Assembly: GCF_013127955.1 (NCBI RefSeq)
Contig: NZ_CP053435.1
Span: forward strand, 186,001 to 250,000
Length of the DNA stretch: 64,000 nucleotides
From: Spirosoma taeanense
GTDB taxonomy: Bacteria > Bacteroidota > Bacteroidia > Cytophagales > Spirosomataceae
Direction of reading: 5' to 3'
Shown: positions 9,175-18,278 of the stretch, piece by piece
How positions within the stretch are numbered: the first letter of the stretch is position 1
Layout of the letters: the number at the start of each line of letters is the position of its first letter
Made by a program: the position numbers and the translations under genes
The notes under the pieces: generated by a model
Told to the model about the DNA's origin: nothing
Database searches by the model: none
Seen by the model: the letters and a program-made list of their open reading frames with translations, nothing else

Positions 9175-9228
9175 TTCTAAACGCAACGAAGGCATGGCTA
9201 CTTAGCCATGCCTTCGTTGCGTTTAGAA
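9175..9228. terminator. Perfect 26-bp palindromic hairpin between convergent genes
   Basis: The arms are 9175-9200 and 9203-9228, a perfect 26-bp inverted repeat with a 2-nt centre. It lies between the lspA stop (9163) and the stop of the leftward gene ending at 9242. Its core AAACGCAACGA recurs in the hairpin at 63651-63703. Confidence 0.75.
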
Positions 9229-9241
9229 GGAAAACGGTTGT

Positions 9242-10807
9242 CTACTGGGTTTCTTCCAACGGAATAAAATCTTTAAAGGTTCGTTTAATCGCCTTATCCG
9301 TGGCTTCTTTCTTGCTCTGCCAATTCGCATCGAGTTCCAGCGCTACCAGTCCGCTCAAGCTCATTGCACTCCGGAAATCATCCAGTTTTTTGACGAATTC
9401 CTTACTGCGCCGGGTTGACTTTAAGGCAAATTCGCGGGCAAATACGTCGCCTTTATTCTGCAACTCGCTCTTCTTACCCATAACATAATTGTACCGATCC
9501 AGTAAATCCTTCATGGACTTACCGATGACCTCGGTTGCTTCGAGCGTACCTAAAGTGGCTACTGCTGTTCCGCCCACAGCCGTTACGTACTTGCTGTTAT
9601 TCCCATTCAGTACCGGCGAAACGCCCGTTGCAGCGCCGAGCGAAGCATTCACGACCGACCGATTCCGTTTGCCACCTTTAGCCCGGCGGTAATCATGCTT
9701 TAACTGCTCTTCCTTTTCACTCAGCTGTTCCACCAGTCCCCAGGCCTGCACGAGCGCCTGGCGGTATTGAGTGTAGTAGTACCGATCTTTCTCTGCTTCG
9801 TTTACGGTATTGACCACTGTAAACGTAATCCGGCGTTCCTCGCGGTTCTGCGATTTGTCGAGCACGTAGAAGGTGATGTGTACGTCCAGCGAATCATAGG
9901 GATCTTTCACAAAGTCATAGCTCGGTTGCCAGATAAATTCGTATTGGTTTTCGGTATTCTTAACGAGAGCATTTTTAGGGACCTGCAGGTTATCGGATAA
10001 GAAGCCAAACGTCGAAACATCATCCTCGCCGTTGGGGTCGGAAAGGTAAAACTTCAGGTTCATTGTGGCGTTTTCGCGCACTTTATAATGCGTTTCTTTC
10101 GGGATGACAGCAATATCGGGTGGCAGGTCCATCTGCGTCACCTCAATCTTTAAACGGCCTTTAGTACGATTTTTAGCGGGCTGGTCTTCTACCCAGAATT
10201 CGATGTACTGCGGACTTTGTTTTAGACGGTTAAACTGATTCAGCGAGAGCGTCCAGGTGAGTTCGCCCTGTGAAGTCAATTTGCTGCCTTCGGGCATCTG
10301 ATCCGAGATGGGAATTATGGCAATCGGATCGCCATCGTCATCACGAACTAGCTGGGGGTCCAGTTTGTACGTATTCTGCGAGCGATAGCGGACGTAAAAG
10401 GGACGCAGCTCGCCCACCGTTGGTGGGCGATTCACGTGGAGTACCTTAAATTCAATCGTCTGAGTAGTCGTCTGGCCATGACGGTTGCGCACTTCAAAAC
10501 TCACCGGATAGAGTTTTGCCGTCTGAATCCGGTCGGCCAGATCGAAGCCGGGCGTCCAGCTGAAATGGCCCAGCGAGTCCAGTTGCATACCATCCTGCTT
10601 GTCTGAGCCGAAGGCATACGTCAGCGTGTCATTAGGAGAAGCCCCCACCACTTTTAAATCAAAACGAACGGTTCCTCCCTCCGGCACCACATTCCAGTCT
10701 GTATGGGTAGGAAATTGAAATTGGAGAGATTTTGATTCCTGCGCGTAGCTGTTAACAATCGAAACGATCATCAGTACCCACGCTATTTTACCGGCAGTTC
10801 GGTTCAT
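9242..10807 (-). CDS. Secreted Ig-like/cadherin-like repeat protein with helical C-terminus, function unknown
   Basis: I do not recognise a named family. With the ATG at 10807 (the longer frame starts at TTG 10819) the product has 521 residues. It has a signal peptide ending at SYAQ, then at least three putative Ig-like beta-sandwich units of about 90-100 residues. Their signs are LDSLGHFSWTPGFD, VNRPPTVGE, LTSQGELTWTLS and YEFIWQPSYDF. The last 190 residues switch to charged helix, with a Gly/Ala/Val-rich uncharged stretch (VTAVGGTAVATLGTLEATEVIG, split by helices) near 405-435, then more helix. The switch from beta-sandwiches to helices suggests an envelope-anchored adhesin or structural protein. 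That is inference. It is a single gene between two terminators. Confidence 0.75.
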   Translation of the reverse strand: MNRTAGKIAWVLMIVSIVNSYAQESKSLQFQFPTHTDWNVVPEGGTVRFDLKVVGASPNDTLTYAFGSDKQDGMQLDSLGHFSWTPGFDLADRIQTAKLYPVSFEVRNRHGQTTTQTIEFKVLHVNRPPTVGELRPFYVRYRSQNTYKLDPQLVRDDDGDPIAIIPISDQMPEGSKLTSQGELTWTLSLNQFNRLKQSPQYIEFWVEDQPAKNRTKGRLKIEVTQMDLPPDIAVIPKETHYKVRENATMNLKFYLSDPNGEDDVSTFGFLSDNLQVPKNALVKNTENQYEFIWQPSYDFVKDPYDSLDVHITFYVLDKSQNREERRITFTVVNTVNEAEKDRYYYTQYRQALVQAWGLVEQLSEKEEQLKHDYRRAKGGKRNRSVVNASLGAATGVSPVLNGNNSKYVTAVGGTAVATLGTLEATEVIGKSMKDLLDRYNYVMGKKSELQNKGDVFAREFALKSTRRSKEFVKKLDDFRSAMSLSGLVALELDANWQSKKEATDKAIKRTFKDFIPLEETQ

Positions 10808-10934
10808 AAGCAAATGCAAAGGGGGGTCTGTTTTGAAGAACGTAAAAGTAAGAGGAACATTTTGTCTGACTTCATTTTCAAGCTTATTCTAAAACTTTTC
10901 TTAGCTAAACGAGAGAAATAGTGGCTTAAAATTG

Positions 10935-10990
10935 GCTTTTTCTTAGAAAAAGCTTAACAAAAAAGTCGCCCCGGGAAGAGGAGCGACTTT
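10935..10990 (-). terminator. Terminator of the uppS-bamA-ompH-ompH operon
   Basis: AAAGTCGC (10962-10969) pairs with GCGACTTT (10983-10990). Read leftward this stem runs into TTTTTTGTTAAG. A second small hairpin, GCTTTTTC (10935-10942) with GAAAAAGC (10946-10953), lies just beyond. Together they close the leftward operon. Confidence 0.75.
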
Positions 10991-11013
10991 AGTACTTGAG
11001 TACTTAATTTACT

Positions 11014-11664
11014 TTAGTTTTTTTTTGGGGCGGCTGCCGATCCGGAACCTGCGTTGGCAGGCTTATTCGCGGCCGGAGCATTGGTAGCCGACTTTGCCGG
11101 GTCAATACCCAGTTTCTTCAGCACCAGTTCGGTAATGTTATTCTCTTCGGGAGCATACAACAGAATGGGAATCGTGTTCGCGCCGGCATCCAGGTTGAAA
11201 ATGTACGTGTACGCGTTTTCTTTCGCTACAGCGTCAATGTTCTTTTGAATTTTCTGCACGACTGGATTAACCAGCTGCTGGTACTTCGTCTGGAGCGACT
11301 GTTCTGCTGTCCGGCCGAACTCCTGAATCCGACCCTGCAGACCCTGCAGTTCCGTTTCACGGTCTTTCCGAATCACGTCCGACATCTGCGCTGCGCCTTT
11401 TTCATACGCTGCATACTTGTCTTCCAGCTCTTTCTGCATCCGCTTCAACTCGTTCTCCGACTGGGTCCGCTGAATGGTCAGTTGGTTCTGAATATCTTTA
11501 GCTTCGGGCGTTTGTGCCAGAATATAGTCAATATTCGTATAGCCCAACTTAACCGGGAGCGATGCAGTTGTCGTAGCCGGTGCTGCGGTTGGAGCTTGTG
11601 CCTGAGCGCTCAGACCACCCATCAGAAGGGCTGTTGCGAACGCCATGACGATTGTTTTGTTCAT
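11014..11664 (-). CDS. OmpH/Skp family periplasmic chaperone (second copy)
   Basis: A 216-residue periplasmic protein. The signal peptide ends near AQAQA (about 24). The Skp fold starts with LGYTNIDYILAQTPEAKD (39-56), is followed by a long charged coiled coil (about 57-125), and returns to beta strand at YTYIFNLDAGANTIPILLYAPEENNITELVLKKLG. Skp-like chaperones hold unfolded outer-membrane proteins before BamA inserts them. The Ala/Asn/Pro-rich tail after residue 190 is low complexity. It is the last gene of the bamA operon, 19 nt after the other ompH paralogue. The tandem pair is usual in Bacteroidota. Confidence 0.9.
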   Translation of the reverse strand: MNKTIVMAFATALLMGGLSAQAQAPTAAPATTTASLPVKLGYTNIDYILAQTPEAKDIQNQLTIQRTQSENELKRMQKELEDKYAAYEKGAAQMSDVIRKDRETELQGLQGRIQEFGRTAEQSLQTKYQQLVNPVVQKIQKNIDAVAKENAYTYIFNLDAGANTIPILLYAPEENNITELVLKKLGIDPAKSATNAPAANKPANAGSGSAAAPKKN

Positions 11665-11683
11665 TTCGATTTACTTGTTTGTA

Positions 11684-12301
11684 TTACTTCGGTTTTGTGG
11701 TTGTGCTATTGTCGGCGTTACCCATTACTGAATTCTGGGTAACACCATTAACGGCCGTGGGCTTATTGGCTTTCGAGGCCGTGGCCGTATCCAGTCCTAA
11801 TTCCTCCATCACGTAGTCCGTATAATCGTGACGAGGGTTGGTGTAAAGCATAACAAAATCAGAAGCCTTATCGAACATAAAGTCCAGTTTTTTCTGACTT
11901 GACACTTTTTCGATGGCCCGGTTCACCAACTCCATCGGTGCTTTCATGAGTTCTTTCTTTTTCTGAAAAAGCAGGCCCTCATAGCCAAACACCTTGTTGT
12001 TATACTCCCGGGCTTCGCGTTCCTTCTCACTAAGCACCCGTTGCCGGTCGCGCTTCATGTCTTCAGTCAGCAGAATCTCTTCCGCCTGGTATGCCTTCTG
12101 TAGTTTCTCGATCTCGACGTATTTGTCCTGGATATCTTTTGACCATTTATCTGCAAACTTGTCAATCTCGCCTAAGGCTTTCTGGTACTCCGGCATCTTG
12201 CTGAATATGAACTCGGTGTCCACGTATCCGAACTTCTGCGCCTGCGCCGGAATTGTCAGCCAAACGGCGCACAAAAGTACGAAAAAAAGAGCCTTTTTCA
12301 T
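11684..12301 (-). CDS. OmpH/Skp family periplasmic chaperone (first copy)
   Basis: A 205-residue paralogue of the next gene. It has a signal peptide ending at PAQAQ (about 22), FGYVDTEFIFSKMPEYQKAL at the start of the Skp fold, a charged coiled coil to about 120, and the closing strand LDFMFDKASDFVMLYTNPRHDYTDYVMEELG. The last 30 residues are a Thr/Asn-rich tail. It lies 148 nt downstream of bamA, and that gap could hold its own promoter. Skp helps deliver substrates to BamA, so the neighbour makes functional sense. Confidence 0.9.
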   Translation of the reverse strand: MKKALFFVLLCAVWLTIPAQAQKFGYVDTEFIFSKMPEYQKALGEIDKFADKWSKDIQDKYVEIEKLQKAYQAEEILLTEDMKRDRQRVLSEKEREAREYNNKVFGYEGLLFQKKKELMKAPMELVNRAIEKVSSQKKLDFMFDKASDFVMLYTNPRHDYTDYVMEELGLDTATASKANKPTAVNGVTQNSVMGNADNSTTTKPK

Positions 12302-12449
12302 TTTAGCCGGTTATTTTTTACGAGAACTGGTTGATTGTCAATCAGAGTCGTCGGCTGTTTAAACATAGACAACTCTTGTAACAAAAGGTTTAAGTGTTCC
12401 TGCAATACCTACCAGTGCTTATCATTTAACGCTGAGCAGGGCCGGAATC

Positions 12450-15041
12450 TTATCTGAACTGCTGGCCGATTGTGAAGTGGAACTGACCCGACGCTTTATC
12501 TTTTATCCCCGGAATTTTGTCGAAACCGTAACCATAGTCAATACCGATCAGACCAAAAGCCGGCATGAAGATACGGGCCCCGATACCAATCGACCGTTTC
12601 AGATCAAAGGGGTTGTACTGCTTATAGCTTCCCCAGTTATTACCGGCTTCGAGGAAGGCCAGCCCGAAGATCGTTGCGGACGGGTTGAGCGATATCGGAT
12701 AGCGCAGTTCGGCTACAAATTTGTTGTAAACGACTCCGCCCTGGCTGCGGGCATTGCTCGTAGCCACCCGGTCATAATCGGCCGTGTAAACGCTCCGGTC
12801 ATCATAGCCACGTAAACCAATGATGTCCTGGGCCAGTGCAAATTGACCCTGACCGGCCAGACCCGATCCTCCCAGCACGAACCGCTCAAACGGACCAATG
12901 TCGGTGCGTCGGTTGTAGCTGCCCAGGAAGCCCATGTGCGCACGGGTGCTCAAAACCAGTTTGCCGAAAATGGTCTGGAACCAGCTGGCGTCGAACATCC
13001 ATTTGTGGTACTCAACCAGCTTATACTTTTCTTCCGGCTTTACGGACTCCGTAGTAGTACGGAAGGCCGAGTAAGGCGGTGTGAACGAACCACTCAGACT
13101 AAACGACGAACCCGAGCGAGGGAACTGCGGATTGTCAATGCTGTTCCGGGCAATCGTCGTATTGAACGTAAGGTTGTTCGAAATACCGTCCTTATAGCCG
13201 ATATAAAACAAATCGAGGTTGTTCAGATCATAACGCTGGAACGAAATAGAATGGCTCAGGGTGAAGAAATCATCGGGCACTTTCAGCTGGCGGCCCAGCC
13301 CCACCGTAAACGCCGTGTTCAGATAGGAGCCCGTCGGCTTACGACCTTTCAGACTCTGGTAGATACTATACGGGTTAGCGGGATCGTAGAACGTCTGATA
13401 TACCGTATGGCTGGCGCTAACCGACAGAGCGTTAGGCTTGCGGCCACCCAGCCACGGTTCAGTGAACGAGAGCGAATACACCTGATACTGACTGCCGTTG
13501 GCCTGGAAACGTAACTGCACGCGCTGACCATCGCCAGCCGGCAGCGGCCGCCACGCGCTAAAGTTCGGAATATTGCGGGCCGAGAAGTTATTGAACGTGA
13601 GACCAAGTGTACCGACAAAGCCGACGTAACCGCCCCAACCGCCCGATAATTCAATCTGGTCGGATGGTTTTTCCTCAACCGTATATTCAATATCAACCGT
13701 ACCGTCGTTCTGCGGAACGGGGTTAATCCCGATTTTCTCCGGGTCAAAATACCCCAGCGTCGCCAGCTCGCGCTGGGTCCGGATCAGGTTCGTTTTAGAG
13801 AACTTCTGGCCCGGCAGGGTCCGGATAGAGCGCATCACCACGTGGTCGCTCGTCTTGGTGTTTCCGTTCAGGACAACCCGGTTAATGGTTGCCTGTTTAC
13901 CCTCAAAAATGCGAATTTCCAGATCAATGGAATCACCATCAATGGCTTTCTCAACGGGCTGCGCGCTGTAGTACAGGTAGCCGTCGTCCATGTAGAGCGA
14001 ACTTAGGTCCTGGCCGGGATTGCCGTTTAGTTTCTTCTCTAGATCTTCCGGGTTATAAACATCACCCTTAGCTACGCCAAGTACCTCGCGCAGCCGGTCG
14101 GCGGTGTACAGGTAGTTGCCGGCGAACTCTACGTTACGATAGTAGTACTTGCGTCCCTCGTTCAGCGTAATATTAAGATTGATTGTATTATCGCTGTTAT
14201 GGATAACCGTATCGCTCTCAATGGCGGCATCCCGATAGCCCATTTTATTATAATAGGCAATAAGCTTCTGCTTGTCTTCCTCGTATTTTTTGGGAACAAA
14301 CTTCGAAGGCGAGAATATACGGCCGAAGCGCTTTTCCTTCGTGCTCTTCATCTTCAGCCGAACGGCCGACTCATCTACTTCTGTGCGGCCGTCGAATGTA
14401 ATCTTTGCAATCTTTACCTTCTGACCTTTGTCGACCAGAACGCGCATCGTGGCATTGTTGCGGGTGCTGTCGGGTATGGTTGTGATTTTAACCTTGGTGT
14501 TGAGGAAGCCTTTATCCACAAAAAACTTCCGCACGGCCATCTGCGTATTTTTCGTGATCGTATTGGTTACGATCTTACCCAGATTCAGCTTCACTTTATC
14601 CTTAAGCTGATCCTGTTCACCTTTCTTAACGCCTACGAATGTAACCCGGTAGAGCCGGGGGCGCTCCTGCACCCGAAACATCAGCGACACTTTATTATCG
14701 GCTGCGTTGGTCGCAAACAGTTCAACGTTGTCCAGCAGGCCGGATTCCATTAGTTTGCGGACTGATGAGCCGACAGCTTCGCCCGGAATACGGATTTTGT
14801 CGCCTACTTTCAGACCCGCCAGCGACACCAGCGAGTTCGGGTCCAGATAGCGGGTACCGGTTACGGTCAGAGCGCTGATTTCGTACTCTTTCGGGTTAGC
14901 GTAATTGAGCAGTTCGTCGGTGCTGGCTGGAGTCTCAGTGCCCCGGCCGACGCCCACTCGCACCTGCGCCCGAACCGTGGCCGGGTAGAGACTGATGAGC
15001 AGCAAAGCGGCTCCAATAATGACTTTTATACGGTGTTCCAA
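12450..15041 (-). CDS. bamA: Outer-membrane protein assembly factor BamA
   Basis: An 863-residue Omp85 protein. After a signal peptide ending at VRAQ (about 26) come POTRA repeats over about 55-460, for example YEISALTVTGTRYLDPNSLVSL and YRVTFVGVKKGEQDQL. The 16-strand barrel follows. LRGYDDRSV near 750 is the VRGF/Y-type loop-6 motif. It inserts beta-barrel proteins into the outer membrane. The only in-frame start is TTG at 15041-15039: reading upstream to the stop at 15065-15063 gives no ATG. The C-terminus ends in GQQFR, so the aromatic residue of the beta-signal is penultimate, not final. Upstream is uppS, downstream two ompH genes. Confidence 0.95.
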   Translation of the reverse strand: MEHRIKVIIGAALLLISLYPATVRAQVRVGVGRGTETPASTDELLNYANPKEYEISALTVTGTRYLDPNSLVSLAGLKVGDKIRIPGEAVGSSVRKLMESGLLDNVELFATNAADNKVSLMFRVQERPRLYRVTFVGVKKGEQDQLKDKVKLNLGKIVTNTITKNTQMAVRKFFVDKGFLNTKVKITTIPDSTRNNATMRVLVDKGQKVKIAKITFDGRTEVDESAVRLKMKSTKEKRFGRIFSPSKFVPKKYEEDKQKLIAYYNKMGYRDAAIESDTVIHNSDNTINLNITLNEGRKYYYRNVEFAGNYLYTADRLREVLGVAKGDVYNPEDLEKKLNGNPGQDLSSLYMDDGYLYYSAQPVEKAIDGDSIDLEIRIFEGKQATINRVVLNGNTKTSDHVVMRSIRTLPGQKFSKTNLIRTQRELATLGYFDPEKIGINPVPQNDGTVDIEYTVEEKPSDQIELSGGWGGYVGFVGTLGLTFNNFSARNIPNFSAWRPLPAGDGQRVQLRFQANGSQYQVYSLSFTEPWLGGRKPNALSVSASHTVYQTFYDPANPYSIYQSLKGRKPTGSYLNTAFTVGLGRQLKVPDDFFTLSHSISFQRYDLNNLDLFYIGYKDGISNNLTFNTTIARNSIDNPQFPRSGSSFSLSGSFTPPYSAFRTTTESVKPEEKYKLVEYHKWMFDASWFQTIFGKLVLSTRAHMGFLGSYNRRTDIGPFERFVLGGSGLAGQGQFALAQDIIGLRGYDDRSVYTADYDRVATSNARSQGGVVYNKFVAELRYPISLNPSATIFGLAFLEAGNNWGSYKQYNPFDLKRSIGIGARIFMPAFGLIGIDYGYGFDKIPGIKDKASGQFHFTIGQQFR

Positions 15042-15147
15042 GTTTGTGGTACCTAATGTTGGCTAATTGTGTGGATTCTGTTGGCGGGCTTTTGGTTGGT
15101 ATGCCAATCGTTTATTTCTGCTGGTGCCCCGTCCTGCCTGAATCCAC

Positions 15148-15885
15148 TTATTTGATCAACTGCTCGCTGGTTTTACCAAATCGGCGTTCGCGTCGCTGAT
15201 AGCTTAAAATAGCTTCGTACAGATGATTTTTGCGGAAGTCGGGCCAAAGCACATCGGGCATGTACAGTTCCGAATAGGCTAACTGCCAGAGCATAAAATT
15301 GCTGATACGCATCTCCCCACTAGTCCGGATCATTAATTCAGGATCGGGAATACCACTTGTGGACAGGTACTGACCAAAGAGGGTTTCGTTTACCTCGCCG
15401 GCTGTTAAACGGCCATCACGCACGTCGGTGGCAATCTGTCGGACAGCCTCCAGGATTTCCCATCGTCCGCTATAACTCAGGGCCAGAACGAGCGTCAGAC
15501 CCGTATTTCCCGAGGTTTCGCGCATGGCTTCGGCCAGTTCACGCTGGCAGTCGTTGGGAAGACTTTCGGTATGGCCGATGGTCGTCAGCCGTACGTTATT
15601 GTCCATCAGCGTTTTGATTTCGCCCCGGATCGTATGCACCAGCAACGTCATCAACGCATCTACCTCCAGCTTTGGCCGGTTCCAGTTTTCGGTCGAGAAC
15701 GCGTAGAGCGTCAGATACTTGACGCCCAGTTCGGCGCACCCTTCCGTGGCTTCGCGCACAGCCTTAATCGCATTGCGGTGGCCAAACACCCGGGCGGCTC
15801 CCTGCCGTTTGGCCCAACGACCGTTTCCGTCCATAATAACGGCTATGTGCTGCGGCAGATTGCTCGGGTCAATGTCTTCCTTCAT
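15148..15885 (-). CDS. uppS: Undecaprenyl diphosphate synthase (isoprenyl transferase)
   Basis: A 245-residue cis-prenyltransferase. HIAVIMDGNGRWAKRQG at 13-29 holds the catalytic Asp19. The C-terminal signature LMIRTSGEMRISNFMLWQLAYSE (split in two halves here, near 190-212) and DVLWPDF are diagnostic. The usual ISNFLLWQ has Met in place of the first Leu. It extends farnesyl diphosphate to the C55 carrier for cell-wall and O-antigen synthesis. It is the first gene of the leftward uppS-bamA-ompH-ompH operon, 106 nt before bamA. The ATG is at 15885. Confidence 0.95.
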   Translation of the reverse strand: MKEDIDPSNLPQHIAVIMDGNGRWAKRQGAARVFGHRNAIKAVREATEGCAELGVKYLTLYAFSTENWNRPKLEVDALMTLLVHTIRGEIKTLMDNNVRLTTIGHTESLPNDCQRELAEAMRETSGNTGLTLVLALSYSGRWEILEAVRQIATDVRDGRLTAGEVNETLFGQYLSTSGIPDPELMIRTSGEMRISNFMLWQLAYSELYMPDVLWPDFRKNHLYEAILSYQRRERRFGKTSEQLIK

Positions 15886-16067
15886 CCCAATTGGGGAAAT
15901 TTAACAGTATTTAACAAGACCGCGAAGATACGAAATTTTCATCAGAAGGTCAGTAAGTTAGTCGGGTCTGAAGTTGGTAAAGCTGAAACTTCGTTCATTA
16001 GTTCGGATAACGGAAGCCAGAATCGATCAGCAATCTGCCGGGCCGCTTAGTAACTCAGTAACTCTCT

Positions 16068-16075
16068 TATCTTTG
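16068..16075 (+). promoter_or_regulatory. Candidate -7 box for the fasciclin gene
   Basis: TATCTTTG fits TAnnTTTG. A weak -33-like TTAG lies 17 nt upstream. It would start transcription about 60 nt before the ATG at 16143. Confidence 0.4.
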
Positions 16076-16142
16076 TTCGAAGGAAACAGAAGCCGGTCCG
16101 GCCGGTTTTCTCCAGAGACCGTTACATCATCGTTTGTTGGGT

Positions 16143-17099
16143 ATGACTAATTCTTTTTCGCTGTATATGAGCCGGCTGGCTTTGTTCGTGCTGGTGCTGA
16201 CATTCTCGCTAAGCTGCCAGAAAAACGACGATACCATTGCTGAGCCAAAAACTATTACCGATCTGGTACTTGAAGACAGCCGGTTCAGTCTGCTGCGGGC
16301 GGCTGTTAACCATGCCGGCGTGGGCGACGTGCTGAAAGGGGCCAACCTGACGTTTTTTGCGCCGAACGATGCGGCATTCCAGGCATCGGGTCTGACAACC
16401 ATGGCGGCCATCACCGCGTTGCCCAAAGAACAATTGAAAACGGCCTTACTATACCATATTCTTTACTCGCCTGTCTTTTCGGCTACTATTCCGTCGGGGT
16501 TGAACTCGGTCGAAACGGCCTCCAAAGGGGTCGCTTTTATCAATAAAACCAGTAATGACCTTGTCTACATCAACAATGCCCGCGTAACCGAAGCGGACAT
16601 TCAGGCGGCCAATGGCGTTATTCACGTTATTAACCGGGTGCTGACGCCATCGGGCGGTAACCTGATGATGACGATTCAGAACAATCCGAACCTGACCTTT
16701 CTGGCGGCTGCGGTAAAGCGCATCAGTCTGGCTAACCCTGCCTTTCTGGCTGCGCTGAATAATTCAGCCTCAACCAACCCACTAACATTCTTTGCCCCGA
16801 CCAACGACGCCTTCAGGGCGGCTGGATACAGTTCTGTATCGGCGGTTGAGGCAGCCGCTCCGCAAACGCTGATCCCGCTTTTGTCGTATCATGTTGTGTC
16901 GGGTATAAACCTGTCCTACCAGCTTCAGAATGGTTCGGTCAACACGCTGCTGAATGGAAATAGAATGACGGTAGCCGTCAATAACGGAGTCATCACTGTT
17001 AAAGGCAATCGAAATTCAACCCCCGCTACTGTACGAACACCGGACGTAATCACAACCAACGGCGTTATGCACATTATTGATCAGGTCCTGCAGCCGTAA
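16143..17099 (+). CDS. Fasciclin (FAS1) domain lipoprotein, two domains
   Basis: A 318-residue lipoprotein from ATG 16143 (the open frame extends to TTG 16134). The signal peptide ends in a lipobox with FSLSC, lipid site Cys25, or Cys17 if translation starts at ATG 16167. Two FAS1 domains follow. The first covers about 35-170 (LTFFAPNDAAFQASG, then YHILYSPVF and NGVIHVINRVLTPS). The second covers about 175-318 (LTFFAPTNDAFRAAG, YHVVSG, NGVMHIIDQVL). FAS1 proteins mediate adhesion and surface display. It may be co-transcribed with the following hydrolase, 43 nt away. Confidence 0.92.
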   Translation: MTNSFSLYMSRLALFVLVLTFSLSCQKNDDTIAEPKTITDLVLEDSRFSLLRAAVNHAGVGDVLKGANLTFFAPNDAAFQASGLTTMAAITALPKEQLKTALLYHILYSPVFSATIPSGLNSVETASKGVAFINKTSNDLVYINNARVTEADIQAANGVIHVINRVLTPSGGNLMMTIQNNPNLTFLAAAVKRISLANPAFLAALNNSASTNPLTFFAPTNDAFRAAGYSSVSAVEAAAPQTLIPLLSYHVVSGINLSYQLQNGSVNTLLNGNRMTVAVNNGVITVKGNRNSTPATVRTPDVITTNGVMHIIDQVLQP

Positions 17100-17142
17100 T
17101 GACAGGGCTCTGCCTTTCTCAGAGAAGTTTTAATCGTTGGTT

Positions 17143-18198
17143 ATGCTCACCAAAATTCTAGTTGTTGTCGGACTACTGATTCTTTTGGTCTTGGTAGTTG
17201 GGTTAGTAGTGGGCTATACCATTTCGGCTCCGCACTATGAAGGGCCGATTTCAGATCACTTTGACGGCCGGGAGTTTTTGAATCTGGGCGGGGCAAAGGC
17301 CAAAGGTTTCCGGGAAGTGATTGGGTGGATAATGAATCGGGGCCAGACGCCCTGGGGAGCGTTTCATACTAATAAACCTGGTCCGCCACCACCAGCCCGC
17401 GTAAATGGGCGGGAAGTGCGCGTTACGTTTGTCAACCACTCTACGGTGCTGCTGCAATTCGACGGCCTGAACGTACTGACCGATCCGGTTTACTACGAAC
17501 GCGTCAGTCCCGTGCAGTTTGCCGGACCCAGGCGAAACAGCCCACCCGGTATCCGCTTCGACGATCTGCCTAAAATTGACGTACTCCTGCTGAGTCATAA
17601 CCACTGGGATCATCTGGACATTGAGACGGTTAAGCGGCTCTGCGCCCGCGATCAGCCGAAGGTTTTCTGCCCGCTGGGCGTAAAGGCCTTTCTGAAGCAG
17701 CACAATTGTCAGAACCTCGTCGAAATGGACTGGCGGCAGTCGGTGGCTTTCAATGCGCAGACAACGATTCACTGTGTTCCGGCGCAGCATTTTTCGGGGC
17801 GGGGTATGTTTGACCGAAATGCGACATTATGGGCTGGTTACGTAATTGACAGCCAGGTTGCCGGTAAGCTATATTTTGCCGGTGATTCGGGTTACGGCGC
17901 ATTTTTCAGGGATATAGGACAGCAGTTTGGCCCGCTTCGATTAGCTCTTATCCCGATTGGGGCCTATAAACCGCCCTGGTTTATGTCGCCGATTCACTGC
18001 TCGCCAGCCGAAGCCGTGCAGATTCATAAGGATGTCCGGTCGGAACAAAGCGTTGCTATTCACTTCGGAACGTTTCCGCTGGCTGACGACGGCGAGATGG
18101 AACCCGTAAACGATCTGCAGCAAGCATTGGCCGAAAAAGACATACCAGCCGACCGCTTTCGGGCGTTGACACAAGGAGGAAGTCTGGTTATTGAGTGA
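17143..18198 (+). CDS. MBL-fold metallo-hydrolase, membrane-anchored (NAPE-PLD/UlaG-like)
   Basis: A 351-residue protein from ATG 17143 (the open frame also allows TTG 17137). Residues 4-25 form one N-terminal membrane helix, so the enzyme likely faces the periplasm. The metal-binding motif is SHNHWDHLD, with His152, His154, Asp156 and His157. Later ligands include HCVPAQHFSGRG, FAGDSGYG and AIHFGTFPL. The pattern resembles the N-acyl-phosphatidylethanolamine phospholipase D-like branch of the metallo-beta-lactamase superfamily. The natural substrate of the bacterial members is uncertain, and a phospholipid or lactone is possible. Confidence 0.88.
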   Translation: MLTKILVVVGLLILLVLVVGLVVGYTISAPHYEGPISDHFDGREFLNLGGAKAKGFREVIGWIMNRGQTPWGAFHTNKPGPPPPARVNGREVRVTFVNHSTVLLQFDGLNVLTDPVYYERVSPVQFAGPRRNSPPGIRFDDLPKIDVLLLSHNHWDHLDIETVKRLCARDQPKVFCPLGVKAFLKQHNCQNLVEMDWRQSVAFNAQTTIHCVPAQHFSGRGMFDRNATLWAGYVIDSQVAGKLYFAGDSGYGAFFRDIGQQFGPLRLALIPIGAYKPPWFMSPIHCSPAEAVQIHKDVRSEQSVAIHFGTFPLADDGEMEPVNDLQQALAEKDIPADRFRALTQGGSLVIE

Positions 18199-18278
18199 AA
18201 AAAACGACAAGCTTCCCAACGCTTCGCCACGATATGGGGTCAGAAAGCGTATTAGGTAGTATCTGTTAATTTAATTCC

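Noticed and set aside
12843..13514. 223-codon frame antisense to bamA
   Set aside because: Lies wholly inside the bamA barrel region on the other strand. No family features seen.
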